NCBI GenBank assembly: GCA_947378905.1
Contig: CANCLV010000001.1
Location: 9,745 to 73,744, forward strand
Direction of reading: 5' to 3'
From: Opitutia bacterium
GTDB lineage: Bacteria; Verrucomicrobiota; Verrucomicrobiia; Opitutales; UBA953
Length of the DNA stretch: 64,000 nucleotides
Positions 51,036 through 58,045 of the stretch are shown here, one piece after another. A program made the position numbers and the translations under genes. Under the pieces are notes generated by a model that had not been told where the DNA came from, searched no databases, and saw nothing but the letters and a program-made list of their open reading frames with translations. Each line of letters opens with the position of its first letter. Within the stretch, counting starts at the first letter, position 1.

Positions 51036-51313
51036 TTTTTTATAATAAAGTTATTAGTAGTACGAACCCCAGAAAAATCTCTCTGTTCGACGCTTCTGAT
51101 ATGTCCATCGAGTGACTTTTCGATATTTTCGCAGAGCCCATCGATCTCTTTTTGCGACCCTTCGGCGTGTATATAAACCCGCCCATCAGTTAGGTTTTGT
51201 ACGAAACCCGTTACGTCATAACCGCGGGCAATAGCGAGAACTTGGGCACGAAAACCCACCCCCTGGACGTGTCCAGTGTACCAAACTTCCCGATGGGAGA
51301 CATGGGTTGACAT
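51032..51313 (-). CDS. acyP: Acylphosphatase
   Basis: A 93-residue enzyme hydrolysing acyl phosphates such as acetyl phosphate or carbamoyl phosphate. The catalytic Arg22 lies in GHVQGVGFRA and Asn40 in GFVQNLTDGRV, the two invariant residues. It is first in the operon with the ABC-2 transporter, an unusual partner; the four-base overlap shows that translation is linked. It is divergent from tatA. Confidence 0.93.
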   Translation of the reverse strand: MSTHVSHREVWYTGHVQGVGFRAQVLAIARGYDVTGFVQNLTDGRVYIHAEGSQKEIDGLCENIEKSLDGHIRSVEQRDFSGVRTTNNFIIKK

Positions 51314-51377
51314 TTTAATGGTTTTAAGGACTGTTTCTATTAACTTCAGTCACGCAATCGCAATATCACACAACTCT

Positions 51378-51674
51378 ATGTACCTCCCCCTCGCTGAACT
51401 TGATGGTCCTATTCTCTGGGCAATTATCATTGTCGCTGTACTCCTCTTCGGTGGTTCAAAGATTCCCGAATTGGCCCGCGGACTCGGTAAAGCTAAACGT
51501 GAATTTAAAAAAGCATCTGAAGATGTAAGCGACGAAGTTAAGAACGCGGTTGACGAAGACGATCGTCGCCAAGCTCGTCTCCGCGCACTCGAAGAAGAAG
51601 AGCGTGCCAAGATTCGTGCCCGTTTAGAACAAGAAGAACGCAACAAACATCCAGGCGAAGGCCATAAGAACTAA
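51378..51674 (+). CDS. tatA: Sec-independent translocase protein TatA/E
   Basis: Forms the pore of the twin-arginine system for folded proteins. From ATG 51378, 98 residues: periplasmic start, membrane helix (about 11-24, PILWAIIIVAVLLF), the hinge FGGSKIPELARGLGKAKREF, and a long charged amphipathic tail rich in Arg/Glu. An earlier in-frame start at 51276 would lie inside acyP and push the helix away from the N-terminus. A strong terminator follows. tatC is not in the window. Confidence 0.93.
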   Translation: MYLPLAELDGPILWAIIIVAVLLFGGSKIPELARGLGKAKREFKKASEDVSDEVKNAVDEDDRRQARLRALEEEERAKIRARLEQEERNKHPGEGHKN

Positions 51675-51680
51675 TTTCTA

Positions 51681-51704
51681 GGGCCGGATAACGGCCCTTT
51701 TTTT
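51681..51704 (+). terminator. Rho-independent terminator after tatA, abutting ribE
   Basis: GGGCCG (51681-51686) and CGGCCC (51692-51697) form a perfect six-pair GC stem with loop GATAA, followed by seven T (51698-51704). It begins six bases after the tatA stop and ends three bases before the ribE ATG (51708). This is the only classical intrinsic terminator seen in the window. Confidence 0.9.
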
Positions 51705-51707
51705 GGT

Positions 51708-52298
51708 ATGTTTACTGGACTCGTCCAAGCCGTCGGTGAAATCAGCGCCATTGATAAAAAGCCCAATGGTGGGTGTATCCTTACGATTAAGAGTCCTCTG
51801 CTCAAAAATATCATACTCGGTGAAAGCATCGCGGTGAACGGATGCTGCCTGACGGTTTCTGAATTTAATAACTACGAAGCCAAGTTCGTCTTACTAGAAG
51901 AAACGTTACGACTTACAAACCTAGGCGATTTAATCGTCGGTAGCGTAGTTAATCTCGAGCCCAGCTTAAAACCCACGGATCGCATGGGCGGGCACTTTGT
52001 AACCGGTCACATCGATAGTTGTGGCTTAATCAAGCACTGGGGACTCGATGGAGCTGATTGGAGATTAGATATCGAGCTGACCCCTGAACTATCCCGCTAC
52101 GTGGTTAAAAAAGGCTGCATAGCCATCGACGGAATGTCTCTTACCGTTGCTGATGTTTTACCCAACGGAGTGAGAATTTGGATTATTCCCCACACCCTAG
52201 AGGTTACTAATTTGAAATTAAGAAAAGTAGGTCATCGCGTGAATATTGAAACCGACCTCCTGGCTAAATATACTGAAAAACTTTTAGCTAAAAGTTAG
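51708..52298 (+). CDS. ribE: Riboflavin synthase alpha subunit
   Basis: Converts two 6,7-dimethyl-8-ribityllumazines to riboflavin. The 196 residues consist of two repeated barrels: MFTGLVQAVGEI with GESIAVNGCCLTV, then GGHFVTGHIDSCG with GCIAIDGMSLTVADV. Length and duplication are typical. It stands without other rib genes and without an FMN riboswitch. It starts three bases after a terminator, leaving no room for an own promoter except inside tatA. Its TTAG end is shared with the next convergent gene. Confidence 0.95.
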   Translation: MFTGLVQAVGEISAIDKKPNGGCILTIKSPLLKNIILGESIAVNGCCLTVSEFNNYEAKFVLLEETLRLTNLGDLIVGSVVNLEPSLKPTDRMGGHFVTGHIDSCGLIKHWGLDGADWRLDIELTPELSRYVVKKGCIAIDGMSLTVADVLPNGVRIWIIPHTLEVTNLKLRKVGHRVNIETDLLAKYTEKLLAKS

Positions 52299-52948
52299 AC
52301 TCCGGAAATTTCGTTGAGTCGATTCTGGATTCGCAAAGCCACCTCTTCGTCTTTTTCCTCACGCTGCGGACAGGCGATACTTTCGAAGTGTATATCTACT
52401 TTGGAAAATGGAAGTGGAATAGAAAACTGATCCCAACTTTTCAGTTTAATCGCGCTATGAAAATTAATACCCAAGAGTAAAAATGGGCTGCGGGTAAGTT
52501 TAGCTAGTGCAACAGCGCCCGGTTTACAAACTCGGCGTGGACCCTTGGGGCCATCGGGCGTGACGCCGGCATTGCGTCCATCTTTCACATTACGGGTGAG
52601 TTCAATGAGTGCCGAGGCCCCTCTTTTACTCGAGGAACCACGTACAGCGTGCAGACCCATGATTTTAAAAAAGGCGACGAGCCATCCACCGTCACGGCTG
52701 GTGCTGATTAATGCCGTCACTGATCGGCAGAAGAATTTCTGAGCAATCAAGGGACTGATAAATAATCTCTCATGCCACAGCATTATAATCACTGGGCTGG
52801 CGTCATCACTGTAACCTTTAAAGTTAGATTGTATCCGCAATGTACCCAGCCAAAGCCTGAAAAATAATGCCAAAGGAAAAACCCAAACCCAATGATACCA
52901 GGAAACATTCACGGGAACTTCAGGTTGATCTGACGGGGGCGTTGACAC
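52295..52948 (-). CDS. DUF374 lysophospholipid acyltransferase-like protein
   Basis: A 217-residue protein of the DUF374/LPLAT group, related to lipid A acyltransferases. The N-terminal helix (WYHWVWVFPLALFFRLWLG) anchors it in the inner membrane. MLWHERLF carries the catalytic-type His (HERLF in place of HxxxxD), and VTPDGPKGPRRVCKPGA is the family signature. It would add an acyl chain to a lipid such as lipid A (inference). It starts at GTG, last in the mazG-YgjP-Nudix run, with a 38-base gap. Confidence 0.87.
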   Translation of the reverse strand: MSTPPSDQPEVPVNVSWYHWVWVFPLALFFRLWLGTLRIQSNFKGYSDDASPVIIMLWHERLFISPLIAQKFFCRSVTALISTSRDGGWLVAFFKIMGLHAVRGSSSKRGASALIELTRNVKDGRNAGVTPDGPKGPRRVCKPGAVALAKLTRSPFLLLGINFHSAIKLKSWDQFSIPLPFSKVDIHFESIACPQREEKDEEVALRIQNRLNEISGV

Positions 52949-52986
52949 TCCCAGATGTAATAAGTTTTAATCTGAAAGTTCAAACT

Positions 52987-53535
52987 TTATCCCAGTAAAC
53001 CCTTTAAAATCTTATCGCGGGATAAAAGGTGCAGCAACGGTGTCGCAAAGAGTTCGGGCTGTTCCTTCGTCCATTGTGAAACTTGTTGAGGCGTACGCCA
53101 GACGAGTGAGTCGACTTCAGGTCTAAATATATGAGCTTCATAATCCCCTTTTAACAGATACGAGACGACAAACTCATTTCCTAATCTTTCGTGACACGGG
53201 GCATAGTCTAACTCGATTAAATTCGCAGACTGTAGGGTGATGCCCAGTTCCTCTCTAAACTCACGTACTGCCGCCTGAATATAATTTTCGCCGCTGTCTA
53301 CATGTCCCGCACAGGAACTGCTTAAGTATCCTGGGCTATTATCTTTCGCATAAGATCGACGCTGCAAACAGAGTTCCCCTGCTTGATTAAGCCAAAATAT
53401 ATGAACAGCACGGTGACGAAGATGACGTTTGTGAATCTCTCCACGTGTCAGCGGATACAGAACTTTGTCGTTTTCATCAACGACATCAAAAACTTCATCA
53501 GGCGATTGACCGTATTCTTTATTCATGATGACCAA
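52987..53535 (-). CDS. Nudix hydrolase, isopentenyl-diphosphate isomerase-like
   Basis: A 182-residue Nudix protein. The Nudix box is GHVDSGENYIQAAVREFREELGI, complete in its Glu residues. Upstream RHRAVHIFWLNQAGELCLQRRS resembles the IDI type 1 / YfcD subgroup. The active-site Cys/Glu of true IDI was not confirmed, so a general Nudix phosphohydrolase is safest. ATG 53526 is an alternative start; either way the start lies inside the preceding gene. Confidence 0.85.
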   Translation of the reverse strand: MVIMNKEYGQSPDEVFDVVDENDKVLYPLTRGEIHKRHLRHRAVHIFWLNQAGELCLQRRSYAKDNSPGYLSSSCAGHVDSGENYIQAAVREFREELGITLQSANLIELDYAPCHERLGNEFVVSYLLKGDYEAHIFRPEVDSLVWRTPQQVSQWTKEQPELFATPLLHLLSRDKILKGLLG

Positions 53536-54247
53536 GATCCATAATGGTGCTCCATCTTTTAGTTAATTCCCGGTCATGTTTTCTCCACTCGGGATCCCAC
53601 AGGGCCAGTTGATCCCAAAATCTATCTGAATGGTTCATGTGTAATCGATGAGCTAATTCATGGAGAATTACATGATCATGGATAAGTGGAGGAAGTAAAA
53701 TGAGACGCCAATTAAGTGAAAGTGTCCCTGTATGAGAACACGAACCCCAGCGAGTAGTTTGGTCGCGTACGCTGACCGATCCGACCGTTATCTTGGTCTT
53801 TTTTGCTAATCGGTTGACGGCTAAATTAAGTCCAGTCTCGGCCAATTTACGTGCAGCCCTAAGCGCTGCCTGCTCTTCGATGTCTTTCGGCAAAATTAAA
53901 TCCACGGTCTCTGCTTCATGATTAATCTGAATCTGAGTCCGCCCACCATTTTTAATTTGTAGGGTCATAATACGGTCATCCATGGTCACCCAATTAAATT
54001 TAGAAAAGTGTTTTAAGAGATGGGGTTGAGTGGCCCGCGTCTTACTGAGTGCCTGCTCTAACCAAGGAATCTGATCGTCTAGAAAAGCCAATACTGCCCG
54101 CTGAGAGGTATGGGGCGGATACGATAAAACAATCTTGGGACCAGGCTTAACCGATAATCGAACACGCGTAGAGCGCTCAGATATTTTTGGCCAAACCTCG
54201 ACAGCCCGCCCAGCGACATGGACAATAATAGGCTCAACCGAAGACAT
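53519..54247 (-). CDS. YgjP-like metal-dependent hydrolase (DUF45/M48 type)
   Basis: A 242-residue zinc-metallopeptidase-like protein. The zinc motif HELAHRLHMNHSDRFW (about residues 190-205) is that of the YgjP/WLM group, preceded by TRWGSCSHTGTLSLNWRLILLP. N-terminal half is beta-rich (VRLSVKPGPKIVLSYPP). The physiological substrate is not established for the family. The gene starts on the last base of mazG (TAATG) and overlaps the Nudix gene by 17 bases. Confidence 0.9.
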   Translation of the reverse strand: MSSVEPIIVHVAGRAVEVWPKISERSTRVRLSVKPGPKIVLSYPPHTSQRAVLAFLDDQIPWLEQALSKTRATQPHLLKHFSKFNWVTMDDRIMTLQIKNGGRTQIQINHEAETVDLILPKDIEEQAALRAARKLAETGLNLAVNRLAKKTKITVGSVSVRDQTTRWGSCSHTGTLSLNWRLILLPPLIHDHVILHELAHRLHMNHSDRFWDQLALWDPEWRKHDRELTKRWSTIMDLGHHE

Positions 54248-54912
54248 TATTGGGTCTGCGTTGTGTTATTCTTTTCCGCTTCGTCTTGTACATTCTGAGT
54301 AAAACGACGAAGGGCTGAATCAGGATCAATGCCAGCATTGCGACAGGCGGCAATGAGTTCGAACAGTTTCTTACCAGCGGCCACCTCAGTTAGTTGCTCT
54401 TGGTTGCTCTCGATATTTTTACGATCCACTAAGGTTCCGGTATTTAGGTTCTTCTTGTGAATCTGTTTCCATACATCGCGAGCCAGCAAGATTGAGTTAA
54501 GTGCAGGAGGTAAATCTTTGAAAAGTGTGGCAGGACGATTGCCCTTCTCTTTCAATTTAATTTGTTCCCATTGTTGAATCACCGCAGCGCTATCTCCCAG
54601 TTTATTCCCGTTGCCAAAGACGTGAGGGTGACGACGCACCATCTTCTCGTTTACCTCGTTTGCCACGTCATCGAAATTAAATTGTCCAGCCTCCGCAGCC
54701 ATCTGGGAGTGAAGTACTACGTGAAAAAGCAAGTCGCCTAATTCCTCACGGAGATTGGGTACGTCATTTTTATCAATGGCCTGAAGGACTTCAGCGACCT
54801 CCTCGACCAATGCATCGCAGATGCTTCGGTGGGTCTGCTCGCGGTCCCATGGGCACCCGTCTGGGGCGCGCAGTTTGGCCGTTGTGGTGATTAATCGGTC
54901 AATTCCTTGCAT
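54247..54912 (-). CDS. mazG: Nucleoside triphosphate pyrophosphohydrolase MazG
   Basis: Hydrolyses (d)NTPs to monophosphates, cleaning up damaged nucleotides and affecting ppGpp. Visible: APDGCPWDREQTHRSI, the EExxE-type metal site VEEVAEVLQAID with EELGDLLFHVVLHSQ, and RRHPHVFG. The second half is shorter than E. coli MazG (221 against 263 residues), so the C-terminal duplicate is reduced. It is first in its operon; the 73 bases to trpC carry both divergent promoters. Confidence 0.93.
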   Translation of the reverse strand: MQGIDRLITTTAKLRAPDGCPWDREQTHRSICDALVEEVAEVLQAIDKNDVPNLREELGDLLFHVVLHSQMAAEAGQFNFDDVANEVNEKMVRRHPHVFGNGNKLGDSAAVIQQWEQIKLKEKGNRPATLFKDLPPALNSILLARDVWKQIHKKNLNTGTLVDRKNIESNQEQLTEVAAGKKLFELIAACRNAGIDPDSALRRFTQNVQDEAEKNNTTQTQ

Positions 54913-54985
54913 ACCCCGATGGAGTCAGTTCTGCCCTCGGAGTCAAAACGATTGCCAGAATGCTTTTGGTGGTTTCGGTAGAGGA

Positions 54986-55774
54986 ATGGATAAGTTGACC
55001 GAGATAATGGACGCCAAGCGTAAGGAAATTGAGCCTTACGTGCGTTCCGTTACGGACCAAGAGTTCGCCGTCTTTGCTGCCCGAAATAAGTCACCTGGTT
55101 TTCGCCATGCACTCAATAACTCTAGCCAGATTACCGTAATCGCAGAAGTTAAGCGAGCCTCACCGAGCGTGGGGACGATTAAAAGCGAAGTGAATGCTAT
55201 TGAACAAGCTAGACTCTATGCCCAAGCCGGCGCCGAGTGCTTGTCGGTTCTGACTGAAACAAAATATTTTAATGGTCGATTACAGGACTTAATCGACGTC
55301 GTCAATGATCAGGCCAAAAGCCCCCACCCGCTTCCTTGTATTCGGAAAGACTTCATGGTGCATCCTTTTCAAGTCTTAGAAGCCGCCCAAGCCGGGGCAC
55401 GTTGTATTTTAATTATTGTTCGTGGATTAACCGATGAAGAAATTCAACCCATTCATGCTGCGGCACAACTATCCGGATTGGACACGCTTTTTGAAGTGCA
55501 TGACGAATTTGAATTAGAACGCGCTCTTAAACATAATCCGAATATGATTGGGGTGAATAATCGGAATCTATCGACGTTCCAGATTGATTTAAGTTTTGCT
55601 GAACGTGTGATACCTCAAATGCCCTCTTCGATTCTGAAAGTAGCAGAGAGCGGAATCAAAACTGCCGAAGATGCAGCCCGAATGCGTAAAGCTGGAGCGA
55701 ATGCACTACTCGTGGGAGAATCTTTAATGCGCGCGGAAAATCCAGCAGCCCTGCTTAAAGCATTCCGCGGATAA
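54986..55774 (+). CDS. trpC: Indole-3-glycerol phosphate synthase
   Basis: Closes the indole ring in tryptophan synthesis. A (beta/alpha)8 barrel of 262 residues from ATG 54986 (MDKLTEIMDAKRKEIEPY): catalytic Lys in VIAEVKRASPSVG, LSVLTETKYFNG, CIRKDFMVHPFQ, GVNNRNLSTF and VAESGIKTAEDA. An earlier in-frame start (54821) would run through mazG and was rejected. AGAGGA lies directly against the ATG, too close to work as a normal ribosome-binding site. It is coupled to rsmA by a one-base overlap. Confidence 0.95.
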   Translation: MDKLTEIMDAKRKEIEPYVRSVTDQEFAVFAARNKSPGFRHALNNSSQITVIAEVKRASPSVGTIKSEVNAIEQARLYAQAGAECLSVLTETKYFNGRLQDLIDVVNDQAKSPHPLPCIRKDFMVHPFQVLEAAQAGARCILIIVRGLTDEEIQPIHAAAQLSGLDTLFEVHDEFELERALKHNPNMIGVNNRNLSTFQIDLSFAERVIPQMPSSILKVAESGIKTAEDAARMRKAGANALLVGESLMRAENPAALLKAFRG

Positions 55775-56607
55775 TGAATGACGGCCCATTATCTCTGGGT
55801 GAAACGCGTGACTTACTCGCACAGTTGTCACACATGCCTAAGAAATGGTTGGGGCAAAACTTTTTAGTGGACGGAAATATCGTCCGTAAATCTCTCGAAT
55901 TAGCGGAAATAAAATCAGGCGACTGTGTGTTAGAAGTAGGCCCAGGCTTAGGCACCTTAAGTCGCACCCTACTCGGAGCAGGCGTCGAGCTTCATGCCAT
56001 TGAAGCCGATCGCACGATGTTGTTTCATTTAGAGGAAACTCTGAAATCGCGTTGGCCCAAAACCTTTTTTCTTACAGAAGGTGATGCCGTTGATAAACCT
56101 TTCGCGGATTTACAAAATAAACCCGATGGTTCGTTCAAAGTAGTTGCTAATCTACCATATGCGATTTCGACACCGTGGATTGATGCAATCTGCGGAGGGC
56201 CACACCCATCCATCATGGTGCTCATGCTGCAACGTGAGGCGGCTGAAAGATTAACGGCCGATGTTGGCACCGCCCATTGGTCCGCTGTCACTATCCAAGT
56301 CGCTCTAGCTTTCGATAAAATCAAAGTGCATCCAGTGCCTAGTCAGTCATTCAACCCACCACCTAAAGTTGACTCATGCCTACTCGTTTTGCGTCGGAAA
56401 GATAATCCACGCAGATTAAGTCCGAGAGCTAAAGAAGTAGCACGTGGATTATTTACTCAACGTCGCAAGCAGGTAGGCTCATCGGCCAAGAAGCTTTTCC
56501 CGGATCAAACCGATGTCCTTCGCTGGCTTGAGCGTTTGCCAGATTTCGGTCTGACGGCACAAGCCAGACCTCAAGAAATCCCTGCGGAAGCCTGGTTAAG
56601 CCTCTAA
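55774..56607 (+). CDS. rsmA: 16S rRNA dimethyladenosine transferase RsmA (KsgA)
   Basis: Dimethylates two adjacent adenosines near the 3' end of 16S rRNA, a checkpoint in small-subunit assembly. MPKKWLGQNFLVD, SAM loop VLEVGPGLGTLSRTLL, acidic IEADRTM, and the target-base motif VVANLPYAISTPWI are all as expected. The C-terminal helical domain runs to the end. 277 residues. It begins on the last base of the trpC stop codon (TAATG). Confidence 0.95.
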   Translation: MNDGPLSLGETRDLLAQLSHMPKKWLGQNFLVDGNIVRKSLELAEIKSGDCVLEVGPGLGTLSRTLLGAGVELHAIEADRTMLFHLEETLKSRWPKTFFLTEGDAVDKPFADLQNKPDGSFKVVANLPYAISTPWIDAICGGPHPSIMVLMLQREAAERLTADVGTAHWSAVTIQVALAFDKIKVHPVPSQSFNPPPKVDSCLLVLRRKDNPRRLSPRAKEVARGLFTQRRKQVGSSAKKLFPDQTDVLRWLERLPDFGLTAQARPQEIPAEAWLSL

Positions 56608-56665
56608 ATCGGCTAAAACGATTCACAAGGTTGCTTTCTCCGAAATCTTTGGTCTTTGTGTCAGA

Positions 56666-58045
56666 ATGTCTGTCAAAGTAGGACTCGTATCCCTCGGTTG
56701 CGCCAAGAATCTCATCGATTCTGAAATCATGATTGGTCACCTCGCCAAGGCTGGGATGTCCATGACCAGTAATGCCGCCGAAGCCGATGTTGTGATCGTC
56801 AATACCTGTTCGTTTATCGACGCGTCCAAACACGAAGCCTTAGAAGCGATTTACGAAATGAGTGATGGCAAGGCCACCGCTCGAAAGAAAAATCAGAAGC
56901 TCATTGTCGCGGGTTGCATGTCGCAACGTTATCAAGGTGCTCTGCCCGTCGTCGAAGGTATCAAAGGACGAGTCGAATTACCGAAGGTCGATGCTTTTAT
57001 CGGACTTGATCAAGTCACTAACATTGTGCCGGTGATTGAAAAAGTGATGGGTGGTCTAGCTGGTATGACTGAGTTCGTATCCAAAGTCACAACGTTCATC
57101 CCTGATTACGATACACCTCGTTTTCGCCTCACCCCTAAACACAGCGCTTATATTAAAATCGCGGAAGGATGTAATCACCCTTGTACTTTTTGTATTATTC
57201 CACGCATTCGCGGACGCCACCGCAGTCGCACCGTAGACTCCGTCGTAAAAGAAGCTCAAAAACTTGTTAAAGAAGGCGTTAAAGAAATTAATTTAATTTC
57301 TCAAGATACGACTTACTTCGGCATGGATCGCTGGTCCGAAGAAAGACCTAATCCACGCAGTAAAGTCGACTCCTCCAAAGGCGAATCACTGGCTTCATTG
57401 CTCAGAGAACTCGATACTATTGAAGGCGATTTCTGGGTTCGTTTACTCTACACTCACCCTGCTCACTGGAGCGATGAACTCATCGAGACTATCGCTAAGT
57501 CAAAGCACGTTGCACGTTATGTAGATATTCCTCTCCAGCACATTTCAGATAAAATGTTAACCGCGATGCAGCGTGAAACGAGTGGAGATTATATTCGCGA
57601 TTTAATTAAGCGTATGCGCCAAGGTGCACCCCTCATGGCAATTCGTACAACTTTCATTGTCGGCTTCCCGGGTGAAACTGAAGAAGATTTCACTGAGCTC
57701 CTTAAGTTCCTCGAAGAAACTCAATTCGACCGCGTTGGCATTTTCAAATACTCACAAGAAGAAGGAACCAAGGCCGCTAAAATGGAAGGACACTTATCTC
57801 AGGAAGTTAAAGAAGATCGTTATGCACGTGCAATGACCCTTTTACAACGTCTCTCAAAAGAACGTGGCGATCGCTTTATCGGTCGTAAAATTCGTGTACT
57901 CGTTGAAAGCCCAGGTGTAGGTCGCAGTGAAGGCGACGCCATGGATATCGATGGTATCGTGAAGATTCCCAAGAAATTCTCGGTCGGTGAATTCGCCGAT
58001 GTCACTGTAACCGGCGCCGAAGAGTACGATCTAATCGCTAAATAA
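56666..58045 (+). CDS. rimO: Ribosomal protein S12 methylthiotransferase RimO
   Basis: Radical SAM enzyme that adds a methylthio group to an aspartate of ribosomal protein S12. N-terminal cluster cysteines Cys12 (SLGCAKNLIDSE), Cys48 (VNTCSFID) and Cys84 (AGCMSQR); radical SAM cysteines Cys169, Cys173, Cys176 (GCNHPCTFCIIPRIRG). A TRAM domain ends the protein (RVLVESPGVGRSEGDA). SLGCAKNLID marks RimO rather than MiaB. The length is 459 residues. Its stop codon directly abuts that of the convergent SNF2 gene. Confidence 0.96.
   Translation: MSVKVGLVSLGCAKNLIDSEIMIGHLAKAGMSMTSNAAEADVVIVNTCSFIDASKHEALEAIYEMSDGKATARKKNQKLIVAGCMSQRYQGALPVVEGIKGRVELPKVDAFIGLDQVTNIVPVIEKVMGGLAGMTEFVSKVTTFIPDYDTPRFRLTPKHSAYIKIAEGCNHPCTFCIIPRIRGRHRSRTVDSVVKEAQKLVKEGVKEINLISQDTTYFGMDRWSEERPNPRSKVDSSKGESLASLLRELDTIEGDFWVRLLYTHPAHWSDELIETIAKSKHVARYVDIPLQHISDKMLTAMQRETSGDYIRDLIKRMRQGAPLMAIRTTFIVGFPGETEEDFTELLKFLEETQFDRVGIFKYSQEEGTKAAKMEGHLSQEVKEDRYARAMTLLQRLSKERGDRFIGRKIRVLVESPGVGRSEGDAMDIDGIVKIPKKFSVGEFADVTVTGAEEYDLIAK

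Noticed and set aside
51276..51377. Earlier start for tatA
   Set aside because: It would run through the acyP start on the other strand and move the membrane helix 34 residues from the N-terminus, unlike TatA.
51675..51707. FMN riboswitch before ribE
   Set aside because: Only 33 bases separate tatA and ribE and they are filled by a simple terminator hairpin; the conserved RFN element does not fit.
54821..54985. Earlier start for trpC
   Set aside because: The first 55 codons lie antisense to mazG and have no TrpC similarity; ATG 54986 fits the family.
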